28,495 nt of DNA from a virus. Location: IMG/VR virus record IMGVR_UViG_3300042880_000142, positions 1-28,495 of that record; one strand, 5' to 3'. The translations under genes were made by a program, and so were the position numbers. The notes beneath the pieces are model-generated. The model made no database searches. It saw nothing but the letters and a program-made list of their open reading frames with translations, and was not told the origin of the DNA. Below, one piece after another: positions 22,026-28,495 of this stretch (positions are counted from its first letter, which is position 1; each line of letters begins with the position of its first letter).

Positions 22026-22636
22026 TACTGCACAACATCGAACAAAGAACAGCCGAATGGTATCAGATACGAGTAGGCAAAGTTACCGGATCAGAATTCA
22101 AAAAAGTAATGTCAAAGAATTGGATGGACTATGCCGATAAGATCGCAGCCGAACAATTGACCGGATCAAGCCTTGACGATGAAGATGGATTCGTAAGTTA
22201 TGACATGCAACGTGGAATCGATTTAGAGCCATTAGCCGCAGCAGAATATCAACAGCGCAACAATATTCAACTTGATCTATACGGCTTTATTCAGTCATCT
22301 AAATTTGAGCATTTAGGACTTAGCCCCGATGCAGTTGGTTTAGAAGTTTCTTTCGGTGTTGAGATCAAAGCACCTAACGTAGCAACTCACATTCGATACA
22401 TTCGCCACGAAAAGATTCCTGCAAACTATTACGATCAGATTCTATGCTATTTCGTAGTGTGCGATTCCATCCGACACGTTGACTTTGTTTCTTATTGCCC
22501 CGATCTTGAACAATACCCGTACTGGCAGAAACGAATTACACGGGATGAAATGCAAACCGAAATCGAACAAGCCGAACAATCGCTTACCAAATTCTTCAGA
22601 CAAGTAGAAACCGTTAAAACCCTTATCACACAATGA
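22022..22636 (+). CDS. YqaJ-family lambda-type exonuclease
   Basis: 204 aa with the family motifs in order: EQRTAEWYQIRVGKVTGS (about 7-24), MQRGIDLEPLAAAEY (about 62-76, with E69), LGLSPDAVG (D103), GVEIKAPN (E114 and K116, the E-x-K pair) and YYDQILCYF (Q139). These make the two-metal PD-(D/E)xK nuclease site of lambda exonuclease and YqaJ. The enzyme would resect double-stranded ends 5' to 3', leaving single strands for annealing during recombination or replication. It overlaps neighbours on both sides by ATGA. All catalytic residues appear intact. Confidence 0.9.
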   Translation: MILHNIEQRTAEWYQIRVGKVTGSEFKKVMSKNWMDYADKIAAEQLTGSSLDDEDGFVSYDMQRGIDLEPLAAAEYQQRNNIQLDLYGFIQSSKFEHLGLSPDAVGLEVSFGVEIKAPNVATHIRYIRHEKIPANYYDQILCYFVVCDSIRHVDFVSYCPDLEQYPYWQKRITRDEMQTEIEQAEQSLTKFFRQVETVKTLITQ

Positions 22637-23196
22637 GAAAGCAACTAAATAATACCGTATGTGCTGAACTCGCACAGAACTTCAAGCCGTTTAAAGTAAG
22701 ACGCAATCCGTTAAAGCCTCAGAACGGATTCAAAACCTCTACAACTTACAAAGTAACTGAACTGCGTAAGAACGCACTTAACCAGTGGGTAGTTCGATTT
22801 ATATCTTCTAAGCACGATTGGTTGGCTGAAAACTTTGATTTGATCGTAGAGAAACTACCCGAACCGAAACGAGTTTTAAGTGGTTATGATGAACGAGGAC
22901 AAATGGTAATAGGAGAATACTCACATACCGATCAAGACGCTTTTACTCACGTTAAATATTATGACAGCACAATTAAGTTAGTCGCTGTTGAGGTTGATCC
23001 AATTCAATTCAAAGCAAAGCAGATCGATGATAAACTTACAACGCTTTATGAGTTTAAGCCTAAACAACCGAACCCCGACAATCAAACTGTTAAGTCATTG
23101 GTTCAATACGTTTCAGAAAACAAAGATTCAATGAGTAAGGAATCGCTTATGCACTTTGCCAATCTTATCGGACTTGTTAAACTCGGAGCATTATGA
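22633..23196 (+). CDS. Uncharacterised protein of recombination operon
   Basis: 187 aa starting MRKQLNNTVCAELAQNFKPF. The basic N-terminal half (KVRRNPLKPQNGFKTSTTYKV) and strand pattern up to about residue 80 suggest nucleic-acid binding. A polar middle and a C-terminal helical tail (VKSLVQYVSENKDSMSKESL) follow. No motif recognised. ATGA overlaps link it to the exonuclease and the next gene, so it probably works in the same recombination or replication process. Confidence 0.65.
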   Translation: MRKQLNNTVCAELAQNFKPFKVRRNPLKPQNGFKTSTTYKVTELRKNALNQWVVRFISSKHDWLAENFDLIVEKLPEPKRVLSGYDERGQMVIGEYSHTDQDAFTHVKYYDSTIKLVAVEVDPIQFKAKQIDDKLTTLYEFKPKQPNPDNQTVKSLVQYVSENKDSMSKESLMHFANLIGLVKLGAL

Positions 23197-23444
23197 GCAG
23201 ACAACGATCAGGACGCACCGGAGTAAAAGAAGAAGTCGTAGTTGATTATTTCGATTTTTCTTTACTTGTTAGAGGCTATTACATCGAAGGAGAAAAAGCC
23301 GATAGAGATTATCCAGGTACTGCTTCAGACTTCGAAATTGAAAGCATAACATTAATCGAAGGAACATTACTTGACATTATTGACCAAGCACTTAACCATG
23401 ATGAATTGGTTAACGACTGCATAAAAGAAATCGAACGATCATGA
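23193..23444 (+). CDS. Small acidic conserved phage protein
   Basis: 83 aa. The pattern DYFDFSLLVRGYYIEGE…DYPGTASDFEIESI resembles small uncharacterised phage proteins with an 'FDF.L.V.G.Y..g' opening and 'FEI..I' strand. The remainder is acidic and helical. ATGA overlaps on both sides support translation. No function is known to me for this type. Confidence 0.65.
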   Translation: MSRQRSGRTGVKEEVVVDYFDFSLLVRGYYIEGEKADRDYPGTASDFEIESITLIEGTLLDIIDQALNHDELVNDCIKEIERS

Positions 23445-24067
23445 ACTTCACACTTAAAACAATTCATCAGGTAATCAAGGAAGAATTACCTGAACCGTAT
23501 TTATCACTCGCCAATAAATACACTACACAGAATAGGATTGTCCGAGATCTTCCCGATGCGATACTAAAATTAGTACCGTGGCAACCATCCGGCACAGACG
23601 AGGGTTATCAATTTTGGGAGCATATTTATTTATGGGCTAAAGGAATCAGAAAGACCTTACCTGAATTTCTTGATGCTCCAGTTAAGGTAAAATCCTACAG
23701 CTTCAATTCAAGATACAACGATTGTCTTAACGAGGCGAAATTAGCAAACTCAATCATCGTTAAAATGTTTGGTCGTGTTCTGCTAAATCGGGAAATTGAT
23801 GAAGTCTACAAGCGTTACATTATCTTCAATTATCTTCTTTCAATCCGTGGGGATAGGTTTGGGTTTGCAATGATCGGACGAGCTGTTGCAGAAGCGATTG
23901 GAAGATCAACACCTTTTAACCATTCTACGGTCTATCATGCCCAATTGTCAGAATCAAATCTTATCGATACAAACGATTCGACCTACCTAATGATGAAGCG
24001 AGTGTTCGATCACGAAATGATGATGAACAGCGCAGTTGAATGGCACGAAGATGTTATTGATTACTAA
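23441..24067 (+). CDS. Protein with DnaA-domain-IV-like C-terminal DNA-binding segment
   Basis: 208 aa. The N-terminal half (about 1-85) includes VPWQPSGTDEGYQFWEHI, a short pattern also used in small phage proteins. The C-terminal half (about 110-200) is helical, and its segment MIGRAVAEAIGRSTPFNHSTVYHA (split as MIGRAVAEAIGRS and TPFNHSTVYHA) reads like DnaA domain IV, where 'IG..FggRDHSTVlHA' binds the DnaA box; the HSTV core (161-164) is intact and Arg-Asp is replaced by Phe-Asn. No AAA+ Walker motifs are present, so it is a DNA-binding module without ATPase. It closes the recombination operon and directly precedes the structured RNA and replication genes, suggesting an origin-binding or regulatory role. 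Confidence 0.65.
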   Translation: MNFTLKTIHQVIKEELPEPYLSLANKYTTQNRIVRDLPDAILKLVPWQPSGTDEGYQFWEHIYLWAKGIRKTLPEFLDAPVKVKSYSFNSRYNDCLNEAKLANSIIVKMFGRVLLNREIDEVYKRYIIFNYLLSIRGDRFGFAMIGRAVAEAIGRSTPFNHSTVYHAQLSESNLIDTNDSTYLMMKRVFDHEMMMNSAVEWHEDVIDY

Positions 24068-24083
24068 ATAATTCTTATCTTTA
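24057..24083 (+). promoter_or_regulatory. Weak promoter before the structured RNA
   Basis: TATCTTTA (24076-24083) differs from TAnnTTTG in the last base, and TTG at 24057-24059 gives a 16-base spacer, shorter than usual. It would start an RNA at about 24088-24090, exactly where base-paired structure begins. Confidence 0.35.
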
Positions 24084-24206
24084 CAGCACGTTCAGAGGTG
24101 AGAGCCTGAACCCGCAAGACATTAACCGCCCAATGGCGGCTACGTCAGAAAGTAGTTAACGCTACTATCTGCTCTCACCGTAGCCTTCATTGGGCTTTTG
24201 CGTTTT
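24084..24206 (+). ncRNA. Multi-helix structured RNA with competing folds
   Basis: Five complementary helices fit in 120 bases. P0: GTTCAG (24090-24095) with CTGAAC (24106-24111). P1: GGTGAGAGC (24097-24105) with GCTCTCACC (24171-24179), nine perfect pairs. P2: CCGCC (24126-24130), CAAT loop, GGCGG (24135-24139). P3: AGTAG (24151-24155) with CTACT (24162-24166). T: GCCCAATGGCGGCTAC (24128-24143) with GTAGCCTTCATTGGGC (24180-24195), 15 of 16 positions paired including one G-U, followed by TTTTGCGTTTT. P0 and P1, and P2 and T, share strands, so the RNA must choose between folds, or P1 and T form a pseudoknot. The next ATG (24210) is 4 bases after the T tail. A leader switch, a trans-acting RNA or an origin element are possible; no known class is recognised. 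Confidence 0.7.
24128..24206 (+). terminator. Terminator-like 16-bp stem within the structured RNA
   Basis: The T stem described for the RNA encloses 36 nt and is followed by TTTT GCG TTTT. The interrupted T tract makes it weaker than other terminators here. It could end the recombination operon and be antagonised by hairpin P2 (24126-24139), which uses the same 5' strand. Confidence 0.5.
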
Positions 24207-24209
24207 AAT

Positions 24210-24404
24210 ATGAACAATACAGATCGAATAATTATAAAGCAATATGATTTAGAAATGGGAAGGCTTCACGGAGCGATCACACCAAATATGAATCGTGAAA
24301 CATTAATTTCTTCTATTGTAATTTTACAGAAGTTTTTGTTGATGCCCGATGATGTAAAACTTGAAAAGGCAAAAAAGTATTTTAACGATCCAAAGCCTTT
24401 TTAA
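24210..24404 (+). CDS. Small protein behind the structured RNA
   Basis: 64 aa from the ATG at 24210 (a TTG at 24198 lies inside the terminator tail and is rejected). MNNTDRIIIKQYDLEMGRLHG is followed by a helical stretch (RETLISSIVILQKFLLM) and a basic end (KAKKYFNDPKPF). No family recognised. Its start codon follows the structured RNA by only 4 bases, making it the most direct target if the RNA controls translation. The replication gene follows after one base. Confidence 0.6.
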   Translation: MNNTDRIIIKQYDLEMGRLHGAITPNMNRETLISSIVILQKFLLMPDDVKLEKAKKYFNDPKPF

Positions 24405-24405
24405 A

Positions 24406-25086
24406 ATGTTTAACTACTTCAATTATTTCTATCATTGGATAGAAGAAAATCCCGATAAGGTCGATCCGTATATTACTGCAGTTTATTTTGCATTGCTTAA
24501 CCGTGCAAATAAGTCAGGATGGAAAGATAAGTTTGCAATCATTCTTGTTGACCTGCAGGAAACTTGCGGAATCAATTCACGAACTACAATGTTAAAAACA
24601 CTTGCTCGGTTAGAAGAATTTGGATTTCTGCAGACTGTTTCAACCACAACAAATCAATACAAAAATAGAGTAATATGCCTTCCATTAAATGAAAAGCACT
24701 TGGATAGCACGTGGAAAGCAGATGAAAAGCACGTGGATATCACTTGGACACATAATAAGACTATTAAGATAGATAAGACTATAAAGACTATAAAGACCAA
24801 AGGGGCGGATTTAAGTAAGGTCTATTCTGAAAACGAATTAGTCAATAAGCACTTCATCGATTTTCTGCAGAACAGAATCGAAATAAAGAAACCCGCTACT
24901 CAACGTGCTGCAGATTTATTAGTTACCGAAATGCGTAAACTTTACAAAACACCCGATGAAGCAATACAAGGAATTAATCAATCAATAATGAAAGGATGGA
25001 CTGGATTATTTCCAGTAGGTTCGCAAAATAACAAACCTCAACAACCTGCCCAATTCTCACGGGCATCACTAAACCACTTCGTATGA
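24406..25086 (+). CDS. Replication protein with winged-helix N-terminus
   Basis: 226 aa from the ATG at 24406; a TTG start at 24361 would overlap the previous gene by 44 bases and is not needed. Residues about 1-95 (FNYFYHWIEENPDKVDPYITAVYFALLNRANK … CGINSRTTMLKTLARLEEFGFLQTV) form a helix-turn-helix/winged-helix domain like replication O/DnaD-type initiators. A Lys/Thr-rich linker (KTIKIDKTIKTIKTKG) leads to a C-terminal helical part with MRKLYKTPDEAIQGINQSIMKGWTGLFP, split here for length, resembling the end of phage initiators that contact the helicase. ATGA overlap with the DnaB-like gene supports an initiator/helicase-loader role. Confidence 0.75.
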   Translation: MFNYFNYFYHWIEENPDKVDPYITAVYFALLNRANKSGWKDKFAIILVDLQETCGINSRTTMLKTLARLEEFGFLQTVSTTTNQYKNRVICLPLNEKHLDSTWKADEKHVDITWTHNKTIKIDKTIKTIKTKGADLSKVYSENELVNKHFIDFLQNRIEIKKPATQRAADLLVTEMRKLYKTPDEAIQGINQSIMKGWTGLFPVGSQNNKPQQPAQFSRASLNHFV

Positions 25087-26471
25087 AACAAGCAATCGAC
25101 ATAGAACAACGAGTTATATCACTCCTGCTCACTACTGAAAATCCTGAACATGATTTCTTTGCCTACATCAAGAAAGATTATTTCACAACTGAGCAATACA
25201 TCAAAGCTTACGAATTAATCGAACTTCTCAGAGCCGATAAGAAGCCAGTAAACATAACTTCATTCACGCACCTAAATCGGGAAAAGAAATTACTATCACA
25301 TCCCGACCATATTAAGATCATCACATCATCTGACACGCTATCATACGGTGAACCATTTATGTATTACGTCCACGAACTTCGTGAGGCATACATCAAACGT
25401 GAAATAAGCAGAATCGTTACAGAAGAATCAGTCGGACTATACGATCGAATCGATGCTTCACAATCAGCTGCCACCATCGTCAAGAAACTGACCGAACTTA
25501 TGGACACTGGTACAACCTCGGATAACATCATTACCATTTCAGAACTTACCCGAAATGAACGTGAAGCATACTTCAGACGGCAATCACTTAATCAAGCAGG
25601 CAAGACTTCAGGGATCGAAACGGGACTATCAGCACTCAATAAGTTCACCGGTGGTTGGCAATCTGAATTTATAATCTTAGCAGGTCGACCATCGATGGGT
25701 AAGACAGCACTTGCATTATTTCACGCAATGCGATCTGAAGAACCTGGCATTTACATTAATCTCGAAATGGGACAATCTCAACTTTCGCAAAGGTTGATTC
25801 TCCAATACTCGGACGGAATGATTAACTCAGCACGACTTCGAGATGGTAACTTAACTCAACCCGAACTACACGCTTTTGAATCCACCATTTCAAAAATAGA
25901 AAACAAGCCGTTTACAATTTACGATAAGCCTCGATGCGGTGTTCATGAAGCGATAAGGGTAATTCGTAGGGAAGCAAGAAAAGGACGGTGCAAATGGGTT
26001 GTAATCGATTACCTGCAACTAATGACAATCGAAGGTTACAGAGGCGGAAATCGTGAAGCCGAAGTAGCAGAAATTAGTAAGACACTCAAAGCAGCACAGA
26101 AAGAACTTGGAATCCCGATAATAGCCCTTGCACAGTTGAGCCGTCAAGTAGAGCAACGAGCCGATAAGAAACCAATGCTCTCCGATCTTCGAGAATCAGG
26201 ATCACTTGAACAAGATGCGGACACTGTATGCTTCGTTTACCGTCCTGCTTACTACGACTTGAAAAAAGAAGATGGAGGTGAATACACTAACGAGATATTT
26301 TACCTTTTTGAAAAGCATCGACAAGGTGCAACTGGGACTGTTGAGTTTAGGCATAACCAATACATGACCGATTTCTTTGATGCAAAACAAGAACCTTTCA
26401 ACTCTTACCTACCCGTAGCAGAATCCACATCACTAAACCACATAAGACAAAATGAAGATCTACCATTCTAA
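25083..26471 (+). CDS. dnaB: DnaB-like replicative helicase
   Basis: 462 aa. The N-terminal domain (about 1-140; IDIEQRVISLLLTTENPEH opens it) is the DnaB collar. The RecA-like C-terminal domain has Walker A GRPSMGKTA (201-209), YINLEMGQSQLSQRL (about 224-238), Walker B VVIDYLQLM (306-314), ALAQLSRQVEQR (about 348-359) and DLRESGSLEQDAD (about 368-380). These are the standard DnaB motifs and all key residues are present. It would unwind the phage fork as a hexamer, loaded by the preceding initiator. The final RHNQYMTDFFD region is typical of the C-terminus. It overlaps the next small gene by 20 bases. Confidence 0.95.
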   Translation: MKQAIDIEQRVISLLLTTENPEHDFFAYIKKDYFTTEQYIKAYELIELLRADKKPVNITSFTHLNREKKLLSHPDHIKIITSSDTLSYGEPFMYYVHELREAYIKREISRIVTEESVGLYDRIDASQSAATIVKKLTELMDTGTTSDNIITISELTRNEREAYFRRQSLNQAGKTSGIETGLSALNKFTGGWQSEFIILAGRPSMGKTALALFHAMRSEEPGIYINLEMGQSQLSQRLILQYSDGMINSARLRDGNLTQPELHAFESTISKIENKPFTIYDKPRCGVHEAIRVIRREARKGRCKWVVIDYLQLMTIEGYRGGNREAEVAEISKTLKAAQKELGIPIIALAQLSRQVEQRADKKPMLSDLRESGSLEQDADTVCFVYRPAYYDLKKEDGGEYTNEIFYLFEKHRQGATGTVEFRHNQYMTDFFDAKQEPFNSYLPVAESTSLNHIRQNEDLPF

Positions 26472-26634
26472 CGAATTCGTCAATGTAAGTATTGACAAGA
26501 CTAAGCAATTGATTGAACTTAACGCTTTGACAGATGAAGAAATATCTCAACTTTATCCGGAACTATCTAAGACACTTAATCGAGATGAAATTATAAAAGC
26601 CGTTGTGTTCGGTATCGAAAATAATAACCCTTAA
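26452..26634 (+). CDS. Small protein overlapping helicase end
   Basis: 60 aa, MKIYHSNEFVNVSIDKTKQL. Acidic and helical, ending in KAVVFGIENNNP. It begins inside the last codons of the helicase gene (20-base overlap), which suggests translational coupling. No family recognised. No terminator follows; the next early-type promoter overlaps the region after its stop. Confidence 0.55.
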   Translation: MKIYHSNEFVNVSIDKTKQLIELNALTDEEISQLYPELSKTLNRDEIIKAVVFGIENNNP

Positions 26635-26636
26635 TG

Positions 26637-26666
26637 TTGCCCGTGTTATTTATTTGTGTACGTTTG
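26637..26666 (+). promoter_or_regulatory. Early-type promoter TTG-N19-TACGTTTG
   Basis: TTG (26637-26639) and TACGTTTG (26659-26666) are separated by 19 bases, the consensus spacing. The core GTGTACGTTTGT is the third exact copy in the window. It starts the unit of the 26682 gene and cytosine methyltransferase. Confidence 0.7.
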
Positions 26667-26681
26667 TTGAAAGATTAGACT

Positions 26682-26849
26682 ATGGCACGACTGAAGAAAT
26701 ACAATGAAGCAACTAAGCACCTTAGTAAACGAGTTCCGGCAAGTCAGTTAAAGAAGTGCCACGAATTAATTGATGAATACCTAACCCCATTTGAAGCACC
26801 GAAAGATGATCGAACTTATAAACCAACCGAGCCAAAAGGCACAATTTAA
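26682..26849 (+). CDS. 55-aa basic protein upstream of methyltransferase
   Basis: MARLKKYNEATKHLSKRVPA opens a Lys-rich helical protein with SQLKKCHELIDEYL and a polar tail (PKDDRTYKPTEPKGTI). The start lies 15 bases after the early-type promoter. It overlaps the methyltransferase gene by 44 bases. The size and basic helical opening would fit a small DNA-binding regulator, but no motif is decisive. Confidence 0.55.
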   Translation: MARLKKYNEATKHLSKRVPASQLKKCHELIDEYLTPFEAPKDDRTYKPTEPKGTI

Positions 26850-28056
26850 CTTAAAAGGTTTAACAGTTCTTTCTTTATTTGATGGTATGAGTTGCGGACA
26901 ACAAGCACTTAAACGTGCTGGTATTGGTGTATCTGAATACTATGCATCCGAAATTGATAAACACGCCATAGCCGTTACCATGCACAACTATCCAAACACA
27001 AAGCAGTTGGGAAGTGTTGTTAACGTGGATGGTTACTCATTGCCTAAGATTGATCTTTTAATAGGAGGATCTCCTTGTCAAAGTTTTTCATTTGCCGGAA
27101 AGCGTAAAGGAATGTCAACGAAGGATAGTCAAGAAATATTGACTTTGAATCATTACCTACAATTGAAAGCTGAGGGCTTTGAGTTTGAAGGGCAAAGCTA
27201 TTTGTTTTGGGAGTATATGAGATTGCTGAACGAATGCAAACCAACATACTTTCTGCTTGAGAATGTATTGATGGGCGAAAAATGGGAAAAGGTTTTGAGC
27301 AGGGCTATTGGCGTAAATCCTATCGAAATAAACTCTGCATTGGTATCGGCTCAGAACAGAAAGAGATTGTACTGGACGAATATTGGAATGCAACCCAGTG
27401 GTTTGTTCGGTGATTTGGAAAGCATAATTAAGCAGCCCAAAGACAAAGGCATATTGCTAAAAGATATACTTGAAATTGAAGTTCATAAAAAGTATTTTTT
27501 AAGCGAAAAAACTGTTGCAAAAATTACAAGAACCAACAATGGAGAAAGATGTTTTACAACTGCTGATAAAGCATTATGTCTGGCCGCTGGGTATCACAAA
27601 CAAGGTAGAGATAATCAATACATCGTAGCAAGTAGAGGAAGAAACCCCGAAAATCCAAAAAGCAGAAAGTCGGGATTAGAAACCGAGCAACAGAACAGAG
27701 TTTATGATGCTAATGGGATCAGTCCTGCGTTGTGTGCATATAAATCTGATTTACTGATTACAGGACTTAATGAAAATCAGCAAAAGAAATTTAATACTAA
27801 CATAAATTCAGACAAAGCCAATACACTTACGCTTGCACAAGGAAGAATGGGCAGCAGTAATGAATATATGGATTCGGTTAGTAAAATTGCTAACATAACA
27901 TCTGTTATCAGACGACTAACTCCAATAGAATGCGAACGATTGCAGACAGTTGCCGATAATTACACTTCCGTTGTCAGCGACACTCAAAGATATCGGATGC
28001 TTGGAAATGGATGGACTGTTGATGTAATTGCTCACATATTCTCTTATTTAAAATAA
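26806..28056 (+). CDS. DNA (cytosine-5) methyltransferase
   Basis: 416 aa from the ATG at 26806 (an in-frame TTG at 26791 would add five residues). Motif I is LSLFDGMSCG (about 22-31), motif IV GGSPCQSFSFAGKRKG (88-102 region, catalytic C91), motif VI LLENV (about 150-154), motif VIII SAQNRKRLYW (about 181-190), and motifs IX-X RRLTPIECERLQ and LGNGWTVDVI at the end. Target recognition lies between about 190 and 340. All catalytic elements are intact. It methylates cytosine C5 in a specific sequence that cannot be read from the protein. No restriction endonuclease is next to it, so protection of phage DNA from host restriction is the likely role. Confidence 0.92.
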   Translation: MIELINQPSQKAQFNLKGLTVLSLFDGMSCGQQALKRAGIGVSEYYASEIDKHAIAVTMHNYPNTKQLGSVVNVDGYSLPKIDLLIGGSPCQSFSFAGKRKGMSTKDSQEILTLNHYLQLKAEGFEFEGQSYLFWEYMRLLNECKPTYFLLENVLMGEKWEKVLSRAIGVNPIEINSALVSAQNRKRLYWTNIGMQPSGLFGDLESIIKQPKDKGILLKDILEIEVHKKYFLSEKTVAKITRTNNGERCFTTADKALCLAAGYHKQGRDNQYIVASRGRNPENPKSRKSGLETEQQNRVYDANGISPALCAYKSDLLITGLNENQQKKFNTNINSDKANTLTLAQGRMGSSNEYMDSVSKIANITSVIRRLTPIECERLQTVADNYTSVVSDTQRYRMLGNGWTVDVIAHIFSYLK

Positions 28057-28096
28057 CAAGGACAAATGACTAAAAACGATTGAATCAATTAATCAC

Positions 28097-28104
28097 TAAC
28101 TTTG
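28097..28104 (+). promoter_or_regulatory. Promoter -7 element TAACTTTG before packaging genes
   Basis: TAACTTTG matches TAnnTTTG and lies 10 bases before the ATG at 28115 (4 before an in-frame GTG at 28109). It would open the terminase unit. No clear -33 TTG. Confidence 0.45.
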
Positions 28105-28114
28105 TAACGTGAAG

Positions 28115-28204
28115 ATGCCGAAAGACGTAACACTAATAGAAATCATCGCATGGGTAGTATTGGTTACTATCTTATGTGCAGGTGTGAATTTAATGATTAA
28201 CTGA
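28115..28204 (+). CDS. 29-aa single-span membrane peptide
   Basis: MPKDVTLIEIIAWVVLVTIL is followed by CAGVNLMIN and a stop: one membrane span with a short charged N-terminus. An in-frame GTG at 28109 would add two residues. It ends one base before the terminase start at 28206 and lies behind a promoter-like element. Size makes it uncertain, but the clean hydrophobic pattern and tight packing support translation. Confidence 0.45.
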   Translation: MPKDVTLIEIIAWVVLVTILCAGVNLMIN

Positions 28205-28205
28205 T

Positions 28206-28495
28206 ATGCAGTCTTACATTCCAATTTGGCAAACATTAGGAAGACCAAGAAAGTTCGATAAATCCGAACAACTCTGGGAAACAGCACTCGAATACTTTAA
28301 AGCCACAGATCAACGTGTTTGGACTGAAACGGATTGGGTAGGAAAGGACGCAACAGAAGTAGAACGGGTTAAACGAACTCCTTACACTATCGCAGGGTTT
28401 TGCGTATTTATAGGTGTTTCAAGGCATTGGTGGAATGAGTTTCGGAAAGTCGCAGAAGAAGATTTTTTGGAAGTCTTTGCACGTATAGAGGATGT
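28206..28495 (+). CDS. Terminase small subunit, 3' end outside window
   Basis: At least 96 codons, open to the end of the window. MQSYIPIWQTLGRPRKFDKS is followed by LWETALEYFKATDQR, a variable basic linker (DATEVERVKRTPYT), then IAGFCVFIGVSRHWWNEFRK and EEDFLEVFARIED. This 'GRPxKF … YF … RPYT..GFC.F..VS…W' order is characteristic of a common phage DNA-packaging small subunit. It binds the packaging site on phage DNA and regulates the large subunit, expected immediately downstream. The first codon is one base after the previous stop. Confidence 0.85.
   Translation, partial: MQSYIPIWQTLGRPRKFDKSEQLWETALEYFKATDQRVWTETDWVGKDATEVERVKRTPYTIAGFCVFIGVSRHWWNEFRKVAEEDFLEVFARIED

Noticed and set aside
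19380-24206. CRISPR array or mobile element as cause of the repeated GTGTACGTTTGT and hairpins
   Set aside because: The three 12-mer copies are kilobases apart at operon starts, and no regular spacers, transposase or terminal repeats are seen.

Overview
This window is the interior of a double-stranded DNA bacteriophage (or prophage) genome infecting a member of the Bacteroidota. Several signs point to that host. Intergenic regions repeatedly carry the Bacteroidota -7 promoter element TAnnTTTG. Start codons follow A-rich or CCCC contexts instead of Shine-Dalgarno sequences. There are small lipoproteins with an SC lipobox, and one secreted protein ends like Bacteroidota type IX secretion cargo. 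Genes are tightly packed, mostly on the plus strand and often joined by ATGA overlaps. I see no rRNA, tRNA, integrase, transposase or CRISPR array. The first and last genes run off the ends of the window.

Layout. (1) 1-5356: two large virion or tail proteins, a separately transcribed 178-aa probable virion protein, and a glycosyltransferase plus SAM methyltransferase pair. (2) 5383-13211: head module in the order portal, SPP1 gp7/MuF-like head morphogenesis protein, scaffold, major capsid protein, neck-type proteins. A two-gene minus-strand cassette (a conserved small protein and a lipoprotein) and a 570-bp non-coding, hairpin-rich region sit between scaffold and capsid genes. (3) 13208-16516: a long fiber with repeated modules and two small fiber-associated proteins. 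(4) 16516-18505: CHAP-type endolysin, a secreted T9SS-cargo-like protein, a holin candidate and a membrane protein. (5) 18582-19456: a PAS plus histidine-kinase dimerisation protein without ATPase domain, a small protein and a probable small RNA. (6) 19548-24067: two operons of small early-type proteins, ending in a recombination set with a YqaJ exonuclease. (7) 24084-26634: a strongly structured RNA, then replication genes including a DnaB-like helicase. (8) 26682-28056: a C5 cytosine methyltransferase. (9) 28115-28495: a tiny membrane protein and the start of the small terminase subunit, beginning the next packaging/late module.

Transcription appears modular. Virion units start at TATATTTG-type promoters. 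Three early-type units (19548, 21019, 26682) start at copies of one longer motif containing GTGTACGTTTGT. Intrinsic terminators close several units. The strongest candidates for undescribed biology are the multi-helix RNA at 24084-24206 with competing helices, the phage-encoded PAS-DHp protein, the stand-alone RNA at 19388-19456, and the T9SS-like secreted protein next to the lysis genes. All functions are inferred by reading the sequence; no database search was run.
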